Shown here one piece after another: positions 21,374 through 46,210 of a stretch of DNA of 64,000 nt. Source of the DNA: Haliclona indistincta (taxonomy: Eukaryota > Porifera > Demospongiae > Haplosclerida > Chalinidae); NCBI GenBank assembly GCA_964017065.1, contig OZ024783.1:17025752-17089751 (forward strand). The letters are read 5' to 3'. Both the position numbers and the translations under genes were made by a program. Within the stretch, counting starts at the first letter, position 1, and each line of letters opens with the position of its first letter. Below the pieces are notes generated by a model, which was given only the letters and a program-made list of their open reading frames with translations, had not been told where the DNA came from and made no database searches.

Positions 21374-22559
21374 GATCACGAATCGTTGCAATACCTGCAC
21401 TCAGAGCTCTCCTCTCAGTACGGTGGTCAGTGGTGCATGACCTCTGCTTGCTCAGCAGATTGACTCACACTTTACAAACATGCAAGACGTAGCGTGATGC
21501 ACGCTTCCTTTTATAGAAATTATGAAACTGCTGTCGTACGTACCATTCCATTTTTGGTTCTGTTTAGCTAGTTGCTGACTGTAACACGTGTGGTGGGTGG
21601 GGCTAGGCGAATGTTCATTGATCTTTTAAGTCCTCACAAGAACAGACACAATAAATAATCTCGGTGTATGATAAGTGCACCCAGTACATGTACATGTAAA
21701 ATGTCAGTCTCTCGATCACTGACTCCTCCTGCTCATCTCTTCAACTCGACATCATTGTCTGTGCATGCAGATGATATCTAATACAAGCTCTACTGAACTC
21801 GAAGAGACAACGAGGCATGCTCTATGCACCTATCATGTTATACACATGTCACCATCCATAATTTTATGAGCATAATTATTTATCCCTTCTTTGGTGGTAA
21901 AATTAATCACTAAAACAATGTATAAAGAGAAGAGGTATTACACTAAGGACTAGGCGCTGTAGAAAGACAAGAGAATACTCATGTATCTTTATCCTTTCCA
22001 AACTGTCCTATTTCTTCATCGAGTGCTTTTCTATCTCAAGAGCATATAATCCTGATTCTATCTATCAATATTACACTCAGACTAGATCACTTCCTGCTCT
22101 GCAATTAAACATGACTTTTCTCTTTCTCCAAGTTGGAGGGATTGACATGAGGATTCAGTGTCTGATAGTGGGGATGTGACTAGTGCTAGTGGTAGAGGTG
22201 TGGTTAGTTAGGTTGACCTATGCAGTCGGCGTGGAGATGAGAGAGGAACTAGCTAGTGGAGCAGCTGGAGGGCTTGATCAAGAGACAGGCAAGCATGCAG
22301 TGATGGTTACAATAGTGAAGCTGAGTGTAACTATAGGCATCTGAACATGTATTGAAGTTGTCATTAAATTTTAATCTCTCATTCCTTCCCTCCCTCCCTC
22401 GGCTCACTTTCCCTCCTCAATCTCTCCCTCCTTCTCTCTCTTAATTACTGTCAGTCTTGTTCTAGATCATCGGCGTTCACTCACTCACCTGCTCTCATAT
22501 CTCACTAATCATCCTCCATCTCTCCCAACTTCTCTAGTAGCAAACTACTCTGTTCCATT
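21374..22559. other. no gene recognised
   Basis: Upstream region of SRCR gene B. Contains a pyrimidine-rich stretch at about 22380-22440. No supported exon or RNA gene. Confidence 0.5.
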
Positions 22560-22757
22560 ATGGTTAGTACATAATGACTATGTATGCAACTTTTCATAAT
22601 GTTTTGTAGTTGGGAATAAACCTTGATTCAATATTAGTCTCTTTTAGTTTATTAGTGACTATGATGCTGCTTTGAGTGATCTACTGGAAACTAGAGTGAA
22701 GATGAACTACGAACTGTGCAACTCGAAGGTGTTGTACTGGAGTAGAAGCGCACTGAT
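22560..22757 (+). CDS. possible small two-exon start of an unknown gene
   Basis: An ATG at 22560 is followed directly by GTTAGT. An acceptor TCTTTTAG ends at 22647 and an open exon 22648-22757 ends at GTAAGT. The joined frame reads YDAALSDLLETRVKMNYELC, a helix-rich peptide. A weakly similar peptide (LIDDGMKMTYNELEQ) is encoded at 45067-45115 and 46146-46194. I could not extend it into a full gene, and the following 400 bp hold broken coiled-coil-like frames. May be a relic. Confidence 0.3.
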
Positions 22758-24983
22758 GTAAGTATAGTCCCTCTAGCTATTATTGTAGTGGAGCTACAGT
22801 AGTTTGTGGAATAGTGCATGTTGATGTACGGAATGTATGGATTTATTATCGTGTCATAGGTTACCACTTTTCAAAAGAGCATTTCTGATCTCCAGACAAG
22901 AATGAAAGGTTGATACGTACATGTACAATATCACTTATGTACACATGCTACTATAATGAATATCATTACATTGTACTATGACAATGAGTTCACTATTTGA
23001 GCATGCAGCTAATGAAAGAGTGATGAAGAGAGAGATGGAGGAGAAAGATGACTAGCTACAATTGAACGACCAGACTCTCACCAGCTGAGAAAGAGACTGA
23101 GCTCCTCCACTGCCAGGACAAACTACTGTGAGCTGACCCTCTCCTTTCTCAGTGTTAGTAAGCAAAAATCCATTTTTTTCAAAATTGCACATAATTATGT
23201 GCTCAAGATTTCTATTATTTTAATCTATAATTTTTATCTGGTATTTCCACACCACTACTGTCACTTTCTCTCTCAGTGGATTTGACTGTATCTTGCTCAG
23301 ATATTGATAGAAGTAACACCCTCATGCATGCACTGTACTGGATGCATGAGGGTGTGGCTGTTTGTCTATGATGCAGCAACTAGTGAACACAGGTACCATA
23401 CAACAAGACCAGGAGAATGAGGAAGAACGGTGAGAGATGAACACACACATGTATACAGCTGTAGACTCATTCCATGCAGACTGACCACATGAGAACAAGG
23501 CTGCTATCATACATGTAATGTGGTGTTGTAGCGTTTTATCAAAATTAATATTGACATGTGGTTGAGTGATAAAATGTGAAGATATGGAACAGCTACACTC
23601 ATGTAATGATGCTCATGTGATATGCTTCTCAATACATGTGTAACTACATCATAACTTCATCATCAAGATGACGAAAATGAGATATACTGAAAAAAATAGA
23701 TGCATAACATTGAAGTATCAATCCACATTAGCTCAATGGTACATGTTATGAACAGATCAACCATGAAACTCTGATCTGTAATGCAGACAGCATGGCGGAG
23801 GAACAGGATGTGTTTCATGTTTCAGCTCTGAAATGAGGACACCTTGTTAACCAGAGAAAAATGTTAGTGTCCAGATTATAGTGAGATTCCACTGTATTGT
23901 AAAGCTACTGTAGAATGAGATAGTTAAATAACTTGTAAATACCAAATCCATTTATGCATGGTCATGTCTGTATAAACTCATCTGAGTATGAGGTGTATGA
24001 ATCACACTAGGCAATATCTATGAACTAAGTGTTCTTCACTTAGTCAAAGTTAAATCATCATAGCAATGCAATTATTACCTCTATAACACATACTATGACT
24101 GCATACTGTTACCAACAAACAAACTCTCATAACTTTGCAACCAAAGTGCTGAAAAGAATAGCACTGGAACCAAACTGTATAGCTAAAGATAGCGCTTTAT
24201 ACCATAGCATAAAAGAACAAAATCACATGCACAAAGATTTTCCACCTAAATTACTTTCTGTGGTTTTTCCAATATTGGGTCACATTATGAACACTGCATG
24301 TTTGTAGTTCACACTATTATTAATACATACTATATATTGTCCCACTAATAGTGAGCTGGGTCTACTGTACTTGTATAAAGCATCTTAGTAAGCCACAATG
24401 TTCTATTTGTTGTTGGTATCTTATTGAGTAGTGTGGGTTGGGTACATGATTCAAATACCTAGTGAGTAATATCATGACCACATAATGTGATATACTATAA
24501 TGTGCTATCATAACTGTTTGTGTGGGAAGCCAAGTACTGTATAGTGGAATATTGTTGAGTCTACATTTATGTTGAAAAAAATTTACAGTGGTAATTTGAT
24601 TACAGCGTAGTGTGGTGTAACTGATGTTTTAGAACATAATGTTACACATTTCTAGCTCAAACACTTTATATCATGATCTGAGTATGAGCTGGTGTGTACA
24701 GTATCACACTATAGAATTATTATTACAACAATATCAAACTGATTGTGAACTACTTGTAAAGCTAGTCATGTGATCTTCATTGTAACCAGCTCATAATAAC
24801 ATTGTGTGATACAGCACACGTCACTGAATATGATTATCACTTCTCTTGTGACGTGTAGACCGACAAAAGAGCTGACCAGAGAGCAAGCTAGGAATGATGG
24901 TGTAGCAGACATGAACAATTTCTCTTCTCTCTTCTGAGGACCACACTATTATCTCAACTGTGACCTATGATGGGAGTGCCAAA

Positions 24984-25205
24984 ATGGAAGAACCTAACAC
25001 CAATCGAACAGATAGCGAAGAAGACAGAGCTGGTGAGCAAGTTCCTCTACAACATGGTGGACAAGATCCAGAACTGAGTGATCAAAGACTGAGTAGTGAT
25101 AACCGAACGATGCTCTTATATTCAAACCAACAAAGAATAGAAAAACAAGTAAAATTTACTGATTCAAGAAATTACCAACAACAGAACAATAAGTGCTTGA
25201 CATGA
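24984..25205 (+). CDS. small acidic frame 1a (conserved in both duplicates)
   Basis: About 73 residues from an ATG in good context (GCCAAAATGG), containing RTDSEEDRAGEQVPLQHGG and SNQQRIEKQVKF. No known family. The copy at 48800-49021 keeps the frame with several amino-acid changes and no indels. Its stop overlaps the next start as ATGA. Could be the 5' frame of a two-cistron message or part of a spliced gene. Confidence 0.4.
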   Translation: MEEPNTNRTDSEEDRAGEQVPLQHGGQDPELSDQRLSSDNRTMLLYSNQQRIEKQVKFTDSRNYQQQNNKCLT

Positions 25206-25429
25206 ATAGCATTGAATCATCTTTCAATGATGGAGAGAGTGATGAACACAGCACTGCAGTGCCGTCAACACTGACAAGAGCAAGGAGAGTGAGTGGTAGA
25301 GAGGGTAGTGCAGCACAGACCATGACTACCACTACCAGTAGTGAGCTGGAGTTCAGACGAGATCTAGCTGCCCTGGACGCTGACATTGCACGACTACAAG
25401 TGCACTTTCAACCCTTACAGCAGTCTTAG
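25202..25429 (+). CDS. small frame 2a, overlaps frame 1 by ATGA
   Basis: About 75 residues: Ser/Thr-rich start, then the helical segment SSELEFRRDLAALDADIARL. The duplicate at 49018-49257 differs by a few residues and one 12-bp in-frame indel (VALQ), which hints at coding constraint. The frame is -1 relative to frame 1. It resembles the end of a coiled-coil protein. Family not recognised. Confidence 0.4.
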   Translation: MNSIESSFNDGESDEHSTAVPSTLTRARRVSGREGSAAQTMTTTTSSELEFRRDLAALDADIARLQVHFQPLQQS

Positions 25430-25684
25430 ATCTGATCATCATAATCATGATGTACCTGTACCTGCATGCAATAATTTATTGAGCTATGACACATTATTAT
25501 GTATTTTATATGCTAACACTTACCTGAACAACAGCAGCATCATTAGGTAGTTATGAATATCATTATACATGACAAATTTTTGCATTAAAATTATTTTCCT
25601 TCAAAAATTTTAAAGTCTATTTTTTGCATTTCTGGTAACACGCCCCCTTCTCTCGATTAAAATCAGTCGCTGTTTACTAGTGCC

Positions 25685-38227
<12,543 letters not shown>

Positions 38228-39031
38228 CAACTGAGACCAGACACTTTGCTAATTTGTCTCTTCACTTTAATACCTAATATGTAGCTAGTTTTAACCCTCT
38301 AATTCATTGAAAATTGTTGTTATTTAAATGCCGTTTAAAAAAATGTTTTCTTCCATGATTCAAATAATTCTCAGTCTTAAACATTACTTTTACGTGTTAT
38401 TAACTATTGCATCATTGATTGATTCCACTAAAAGAAGAATTATTATTCACTAGTTCAGTATGGCTGAGAAGCTATAGCTACATCGTTGACTGAGGAATGT
38501 TGTACTTCTTCCTTGTAAAGGAATGTTTCCTTAACTTTAATTTCCTAAGCTTTATTTGAGCTTTGACAGTGACATGGTAGACTTGAATAGAACAATTGGG
38601 TAGCATGTCTACGACTGGAGATTATCACATTGATGCAGTACATCGTAGTATATGCACTGCATTGCATCAATGAGATTTAGTAGCACTGCTCGTGGATGCC
38701 GTTTTATTGTTGACAGTGCACTGCTCACGCTTCAGTCACAGTCTACTAAATTACATTTTGCAAAAACCGCTCTACCCATCAAATATCCGAAAACAGGCTC
38801 CTCCAGCTAGCTGGTCCGGATAAACGAGGTCCGGATAATCGAGGTCAGGAAATGTTTTGTATTGAAACTACAGTGAGTACTATATCAAACAGGGAAGTTA
38901 CTTGGGATTTCCCCTCGGTGTATAGCTGTATGATAAACAACAAATTAACTGTATTGTTTCTAAATTTAGCAAATGACCTATTGCCGGCTGAGCTCCACCA
39001 GATCACGTAGCTCAGATAATTAGTGGTTTAG
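38228..39031. other. intergenic; pogo-like terminal motif
   Basis: No gene seen. At 38810-38850 the motif GGTCCGGATAA recurs next to GGTCCGGATAATCGAGGT, resembling pogo/Tigger ends. Confidence 0.4.
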
Positions 39032-39039
39032 TATAAATA
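39032..39039 (+). promoter_or_regulatory. TATA box of LRAT copy 1
   Basis: TATAAATA 51 bp before the first ATG (39090). LRAT copy 2 has a similar TATATAA at about 42559. Confidence 0.5.
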
Positions 39040-39089
39040 GCAGAAAGATACTAGACGCAGTTCACGATGCTATAAGATTTATAACTATA

Positions 39090-39662
39090 ATGGATGATTC
39101 TAAGAGTCGAGTGAGTTTCTTCAGTCATGCCATCGACAGGAGCGCACTAAAACCAGGAGACCACATCTACGTTCGCAGGTTCTGCTACTCACATCATGGC
39201 GTTTACACTGGAGACCCTGAAAACGAGGTGATACACCTATCAGGCGAATCATCAAAGAAAAGAAGTGCCAAGGTGCGAGCATGCTCTCTAGACGAGTTCC
39301 TGGATGGCGGTCAACTGCGACTGGTGCATGGCTTATGGAGTCTCTATCTTGACTCGTTTAGTCAAACTACGAGGTACTTGTCACTCCAGTAACTGCCGCA
39401 GTGCAGATCGTGTCCTAAAAACCGCTGATTTCTACGTCGAGAACCGGAGACATGGGGTGAATACAACCAGTTGGTCAACAATTGCGAGCACTTCTCGTAT
39501 TATTGCAAGACATGGAAGAACGGTGCAGCTCAAATAGAAGGAGAGATTGGACTATTTACGTCCTCATTAAGACACACTGATACATGTACAGATATTCAAG
39601 ATGATTATTATGAGGATTATGTCGATCTGGAGTATTCCACAGAATATTGCAGGACTAGCTAA
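39090..39662 (+). pseudogene. LRAT-domain protein copy 1, two compensating frameshifts
   Basis: Same protein family as the intact copy at 42622 (LRAT/H-rev107-type acyltransferase fold, NlpC/P60-like). The first part carries the HHGVY and VIHLSG motifs. Near 39327 the frame shifts by one; the middle part (AYGVSILTRLVKL, then GTCHSSNC) reads in another frame. Near 39455 it returns to the first frame for LVNNCEHFSYYC with the catalytic-type Cys. Uninterrupted translation stops at 39390. No intron-like signals explain the shifts. Either a pseudogene or two sequencing errors. Confidence 0.75.
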
Positions 39663-40301
39663 AGTGCATGGGTATCTAAAGTATTTTGCTCACCCAACAC
39701 AAAGTCAAGATATAGTTATGATACCTTATCTGTACAAGCAAAAATATCTACGCTATATGGGGTGCCTCGGTGATTGATCTCTGCTGCTGAAATGACTGGA
39801 GCATAATCATGACTTTAAACACACCTACTCACTATACATGTTATTCTTATAGCAACGAACACAATTTTATCTTTTTGTACCATCAATTATAGATACAAGT
39901 CTTTTTTGAATAATACAGAAAGTATGATAATGATGGATAATAATTACTATGAATGGTAATAAATGGTAATCATCGCTACATGGTCAGATGATGAGCCATG
40001 CCAGCCAAGTGAGTCTGGTGTGAGTAGAGGATAGACCAAAGTTGTCATGGTGATCATCACTAGCTGTCCCTGCAGTGTGGAGTGACTGGCTACTGTGGGT
40101 TATAATTAGATGTGGGTTAATCAAAAGTAACATCTGCTAAGCTAAAACAACATCGTTCCAATTCTCTAAAATCTATGCCCAAAAATTATTTTGTGTGGAT
40201 GTCAAAACTGAAACCAGGCTAAATAATACACCTTTGACATTAGCTGTCATGTGATCTCTCCTTTAGCGACAAACTCAATGATTGTACTATACCATTGTTC
40301 T
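39663..40301. other. 3' flank shared by LRAT copies
   Basis: 39960-40095 resembles sequence downstream of the other LRAT copies (about 44590-44700 and 45675-45785), so the duplicated unit includes 3' flank. No gene. Confidence 0.5.
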
Positions 40302-40385
40302 GTCAGGATGGCTGAGTGGTCTAAGGCGCTGCATTCAGGTCGCAGTCTACTCTTGTAGGCGTGGGTTCGAATCCCACCTCAGACA
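40302..40385 (+). tRNA. tRNA-Leu (CAG)
   Basis: 84-nt class II tRNA: 5' GTCAGGATGGCTGAGTGGTC with D-arm, anticodon loop TTCAGGT (anticodon CAG), long variable arm, and T-arm GGGTTCGAATCCC. A T-run follows at 40392. The internal A box and B box are intact. Compared with the usual form, the acceptor stem has an A-A (4:69) and an A-C (7:66) mismatch and the anticodon stem an A-C (31:39), so its activity is slightly in doubt. Confidence 0.9.
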
Positions 40386-42558
40386 TGATTATTTTAAAAA
40401 TTATTCTTTTGCTAAAAAGAACATTATAGGCTGAACAAAAAAAACTGTGCTATGTGGCGTTGCCCTGTATAAAAGTGATTCACTAAATCAGTAAATTTGC
40501 GATCAAACAGCACTTGCGAAAGCGAAAATAAGTACATGTAAGTTATCATGAAAATTTCAAATTTCAGCGTTTACGGTATTCGTGATTGACCGTAAATTGT
40601 TGATGATTAACAAAACTAATTTAGCGAACTCTTGCGATCATTCTTTCTATTGCTATACCTTATCCTTAAACAAAATTAATTTTAATAATAAAATTATTTT
40701 ATTTTCCTAGTTTTTATAATTTATTATAGCTGTAGAATAGAGAAAAATGACAATAAAATTACTTCGCATTCACTCTTTTACTGAGCGAAACTTTGGGCCA
40801 TAAGAGAGTACAAGAGGGACAGAAAAAAATTAAGGTGAGGGCTCAAGACATAGAATTGAGAGGAAAGACTCTTTTTGGGTGGGAGATGCACAGCTTTGGC
40901 ACAATAATATTATGCATAGAGGTGGTGGTGCAATAGCGAGTTTTAGACACAATAGCTGACACATAAATTAATATAACAGACAATAGTTTTTATTTACTGT
41001 TGTACATAACACGTACAAAACAAGACAGATTAAACCTCCATGTACCGGCAACTTGTTCATTATGAAAAGGAACTGTTTATATGACTAGGTTCACTCAGAT
41101 TCTCATAAAAACAATAATTATTTCAAAACGGTCGACGTGTTATAATAATTAATGTCAACTTCTACTGATCTAGCTCAGGGTGCTGGATCACATCAGAATT
41201 ATTTGCACAATAAGCTTTTTTCATGTAAAATGCAGTGGCAAGCAAGCAGATTATAATAACGAAGTTTCTTACAACCTGCATGTAGGGCGGCAAAATACAG
41301 AACTATCTACTGAACAACGATTGCAAAGATAACCGACCAACATCTTGTCCAGCAAAGATTAGTAGAACAATTAAATATTTACCAATTCACTGTATTTTTG
41401 TCAAAGCAAGAAATACTGCTGCATGACATGAAAACTGTGGTTCGACATCTTAATAATATACAGAGTGATATGAACAAAGTGATATGTGCCAACAGCACTT
41501 TAACTGAGTGATTGCTGCAATGAAAGGTGCTGACCATGCATGGCTACCACTACTAGCTTTTAGTCTAAGTCAACTCAGTCTAGACAAGATCTAGCTGTCA
41601 CTGTATGGATGCTGACATTGTTGTAAATTAATGGTATTTTATCAACCTATGAATTTAATTAACTAGAACATAATCAGATAACGCAGAGATCTAGAGTAAC
41701 CTGGAGATGAAGATAAGTTGGGCTTTACATGTACAGTGCATGGAACCCTTTATTACGAACAAGTTGGGCAAGTGCTTTTTGTCCGTTATAAATTATGGAG
41801 GTGTCTCTTTCGATCTGTATTTATTTAATGTTATGTACTTCAGCAAATTGTCCATTACATGTATACATGTACTGAATTGTTCATTATTGGGAGTGTTAGT
41901 TAAGAGAGGTTCTGCTGCACATTGGAGACTGGCCCTGCACACGGGGTGATACACCATACTGGTTGTTCTAGTTGGAGACCAAAAATCAAATGTCAAGATG
42001 CTAGTCTAAGCCAGCACTCTAGCTAACTTGATGAATTAGATCCTGGATTGAGAGAAAGTGAGGTAAGTGTGCTAAACGGTGACTTATGAATTTTTTCTCT
42101 ATACTCACCTGATCAAACTGTAATTATCTACTGAGCTGGTACTTGCCATTCCTCCTCTTATGCAATACTGATGCAGCTCTAGATGAAGTGTTAGCATGCT
42201 GCAAAAAAATTGTGAACCCCATTGATGTATGTACTCGGCACCAGTTTTGGACTTGGGTAACCAGTTGTACAAAAGCATGCACTGTTGTTCTATTTGTCCA
42301 AGCAGGGGATTTACCCTCAAGCAAACATAATTAAATCCAATTGTCTGATGAAACATCTGGCACTCACATGACTTGAAGATAGCTGAAATTCATGATCCTG
42401 AGGAATGAAAACAGTGCATGTAGATAGCCATGACTGATTTTTATTTTACATTAATTAGCAGGATGCTCACCTAAGCTGTTTGCTTAACCACGGCATAATG
42501 AATATACTCCGGCACCATAGTATCGGCAGCACAAGGCAGCTAGTTCAGCTTTTGCTGC
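40386..42558. other. intergenic, no gene recognised
   Basis: AT-rich. Short open frames (for example 41707-41949) have no recognisable domain or splice support. Confidence 0.5.
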
Positions 42559-42621
42559 TATATAACTGAGACCATGCTCTGCAAATTCTGCAGATTGCAG
42601 TAGTATATACCATCACTTGTG

Positions 42622-43194
42622 ATGGAGAAATCAGACGATTCTAAGAATCGAGTAGGCTACCTCAGCCATGCTATTGAAAGGAGTGCACTGAAGAAAGGAG
42701 ACCACATTTATGTCCGCAGGTTTCCATTCTACACTCACCATGGTATATACATCGGAGCAGATCCTCAACACGAGGTCATACATTTATCCGGTAGAAGCCG
42801 CTCTAAGAAGTCAGATGCCAAAGTGAGAACTTGTACTCTAGACGAATTCTTTGATGGTGGACAGCTGCGTTTAGTGGCTTATGGAGTTTCCTACTTGACA
42901 CGATTCATCAAAATATCTGGTACTTGTCACTCCAGTGATTGTCGCACTGCAGAACATGTCCTGAAAACGGTTCTGTTCTACAACGCAGACGCCACCGAGA
43001 CATGGGGGGAATACGACTTGTTGGTTAACAATTGCGAGCACTTCTCGTATTATTGCAAGACATGGAAGAACATTTCTGCTCAAGTAGAGGGAACTGCTAG
43101 CCTACTGACCTCATTAAGAAACAACGAAGACATTGTTACTATAAGGGGAGATCATGTCAGGTGCACCCAAGCAATGATGCAAAAGACTTATTGA
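42622..43194 (+). CDS. LRAT-domain (H-rev107/NlpC-P60-like) protein copy 2, intact
   Basis: Single-exon, 190 residues from the ATG at 42622. LRAT-domain enzymes are thiol acyltransferases or phospholipases using a His-His-Cys centre. The visible candidates are His40 (THHGIYIG), His54 (VIHLSG) and Cys138 (NNCEHFSYYC). The block DHIYVRRFPFYTHHG is the usual start of the domain. There is no C-terminal membrane span, unlike vertebrate LRAT and most H-rev107 proteins, so it is probably cytosolic. It is flanked by damaged copies at 39090 and 45173; this is the only copy with a full frame and all motifs. Substrate is not predictable. Confidence 0.85.
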   Translation: MEKSDDSKNRVGYLSHAIERSALKKGDHIYVRRFPFYTHHGIYIGADPQHEVIHLSGRSRSKKSDAKVRTCTLDEFFDGGQLRLVAYGVSYLTRFIKISGTCHSSDCRTAEHVLKTVLFYNADATETWGEYDLLVNNCEHFSYYCKTWKNISAQVEGTASLLTSLRNNEDIVTIRGDHVRCTQAMMQKTY

Positions 43195-43305
43195 AAATGC
43201 AACTGACTCGATGCACACCGTATAGCACAGTAGCGGTATCTGTCACAGACAATGCTGTTTGTCACTATTGTTCTTCATTATTGACACAATTTTATTCGAA
43301 TTTTA

Positions 43306-44546
43306 TTAGGGAGGCACGGTAGTGACTCCCTATGTAGGGATGAACGAGAAAACAAGATGGCGGCTACATACAATGTATTAGCGTTCAAACGCTGATATTT
43401 CGCCTGGTGATGAATTTCATACGTCCAAAGACACTTAGATCTGCTATCTGGCGTTGCCCCATCTTACAGTAGCAAGGGGAATGCTCGAAATTGTTGCTAA
43501 AGTGACGAACCTGGAAACGGTGAAAATCGAGTTTCGTCATCTAAGTTTTCTTCTTTCTTTCTTTCTTTCTTTCTTCTTTCTTTCTTCAGCGCGCCTAGCG
43601 CCTTTACGCGAGCGGTGCTGAGACCAAAACACTCACGAACAGTCGTGAAATTCTCCTGGCAGGTGCCTTTCGAACTTCGTTTTTAGCGAAACGGCGATAT
43701 AAATTCCGCGACTTCTCGATCGTGATCCATTGTCAGCTAAGTGTTATACGCCATTATTGTGATTGCGCAATACGCACGTGACCAGTGGTTAGCGCACGTG
43801 ACCAAGCACCAGTTTGAGTATCGCCGCGCCGTATCAATCACAGAGAACACATAATTTATTTGTCTGGAGTCTTCGAAGAGGTAAGCTCGTGTAGGATCAC
43901 TATTCTGCGCTTGTCAGATTATTATAACCTGTCCTCCGTGTATACAAACAAGTGTGGGCGGGGCTCGTATGCACTGCATATGTATGCGTAGGCGAGCTGA
44001 TATGACAATCAATTTTTAGCTGTAATAATTATAAAGAAAAGGCATCAACAACAGTAAAAGTAAACTAATGGTGGAAACAAAGACTGCTCAGTACATGCAT
44101 GATATTGAACTGCACTTCACTGAAAAAGAAAAAAGGACACAAACAAGAAAATTAAAAAGATTTCTATCGAAATCAAAAGGATGTAGTGATGAAGAAATCT
44201 TCTACTGGTCCACAATGTAAACCAACAAGGAACAACCATGGAATGGTAACACGATTGACTTGCTAACAGACCATAGATCCCTACATCAGTGGCTGTACAT
44301 AAGATCAATATTTTTGTCACAAGCTGAATTCAATTCAATGCACATCATGTGTCAGTCAACAGCAACTAGCTGAACTAGCTATAGTCAGCCTCAGCAGCCA
44401 CTGATGTAGGGATCTATGGTCTGTTAGCAAGTCAATCGTGTTACCATTCCATGGTTGTTCCTTGTTGGTTTACATTGTGGACCAGTAGAAGATTTCTTCA
44501 TCACTACATCCTTTTGATTTCGATAGAAATCTTTTTAATTTTCTTA
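43306..44546 (+). mobile_element. 1.24-kb element with foldback tail
   Basis: Starts TTAGGGAGGCACGGTAG; the interior has a GC-rich part with a TTTC run at 43549-43590. It ends in an inverted repeat (arms about 44139-44290 and 44395-44546). A sister copy is at 57981-59235 and partial copies at 1-577 and 19263-19500. The corresponding place downstream of LRAT copy 3 (about 45590-45630) lacks it. No transposase, so non-autonomous. Confidence 0.8.
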
Positions 44547-46210
44547 TTGTTGCAATGTGAATTCAAGAATAGTAACATTGTTGCTATAATGACATCATTA
44601 CTGGTCAGATGATGAACCAGGAATAGAGGATGAGGAGGCGTGAGTAGAGGGAGGAGCGTAGCTGTCATGATCACCAGCTGTCCCTGTAGTGTGGAGTGAC
44701 TGACTGCAGTGCTGCATGCCGATATTGATTATGCTCAGTTATTAACTACTCAAGTAGCTCTACCACTTTCACATTCATGCACTTGTATATATAACCTCGA
44801 TTGGAACCTTGCTTATTGATTATTGATTATCAGGACAGCTTTGGTCACTGAAAAGCTGATAATGACTAGCTATACAATTGAATGATCAGACTCTCGATCA
44901 ACAGCTACTCATGTGTGAAAATGAGTTATCGCATGGACACATATTTTTTTCTATTTCAATTCCAGAAATATGGATAGCAACTAGTGCTAATTATAGGATG
45001 AAGAGAGGAGAGACTTCAAATATGAAAGAGAATGAGCTGACTTAATAGAAACAGGGAGACTATTCCAGAGTTTGATTGACGATGGTATGAAGATGACTTA
45101 CAATGAATTGGAACAAGATTGAATGGAGAATAATTACGGGAAAAATATTATGATGAATAGGAGGAAATGGTATACACCATGGTATATACATCGGAGCAGA
45201 TCCTAAACACGAGGTCATACATTTATCCGGTAGAAGCCGCTCTAAGAAGTCAGATGCCACTTCAGAACGTGTCCTGAAAACGGCTCTGTTCTACAACGCA
45301 GACCCCGAGACATGGGGAGAATACGACTTGCTGGTCACAATAGTGAGCATTTCTCGTATTATTGCAAGACATGGAAGAACATGCAGTTCTGCTCAAGTAG
45401 AGGGAACTGCTGGAATACTGACCTCATTAAGATACGACGAAGACATTGTTACTATAAAGGGAGATCGTGTCAGGTATACCCAAGCAATGAAGCAAAAGAC
45501 TTAAAGTGACTCGATGCACACAGCACAGTATCTGTCATAGACAATCCTGTTTGTCAACATACTGTTTTCCTTCATTATTGACACAATTTTATTGCTAATA
45601 TGATTTTTATATCATAATTTTATTATTATTATTGCAATGTGGATTCAAGAATAGTAACATTGTTGTTATAATGACATCATTACTGGTCAGATGATGAACC
45701 AGGAATAGAGGATGAGGAGGCGTGAGTAGAGGAAGGAGCATAGCTGTCATGATCACCAGCTGTCCTTGTAGTGTGGAGTGACTGACTGCAGTAGCTTCAT
45801 GCCGATATTGATTGTGCTCAGTTATTAACTGCTCAAGTAGCTCTACCACTTTCACATGAATGCACTTGTATATATAACCTCGATTGGAACCTTGATTATT
45901 GATTATTGATTATCAGGACAGCTTTGGTCACTGAAAAGCTGATATGACTAGCTATACAATTGAATGATCAGACTCTCGATCAACAGCTACTCATGTGTGA
46001 AAATGAGTTATCGCATGAGCACATATTTTTTCTATTTCAATTCAAAGAAATATGGATAGCAACTAGTGCTAATTATAAGATGAAGAGAAGAGAGACTTCA
46101 AATATGAAAGAGAATGAGCTGACTTAATAGAAACAGGAGACTATTCCAGAGTTTGATTGACGATGGTATGAAGATGACTTACAATGAATTGGAATAAGGT
46201 TGAATGAGAA
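44547..46210 (+). repeat. tandem duplication, ~1.08-kb period
   Basis: 44547-45130 recurs at about 45630-46210 with few differences. The first unit also contains LRAT copy 3. The unit corresponds to LRAT 3' flank, so the cluster grew by unequal exchange. Confidence 0.85.
45173..45504 (+). pseudogene. LRAT-domain copy 3, decayed
   Basis: Begins inside the domain at HHGIYIGADP-like coding and lacks everything before it. It has an internal deletion of about 130 bp after the KSDA block. At the active-site block one base is lost and the Cys codon (TGC) reads AGT (Ser). Clearly nonfunctional. Confidence 0.9.
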
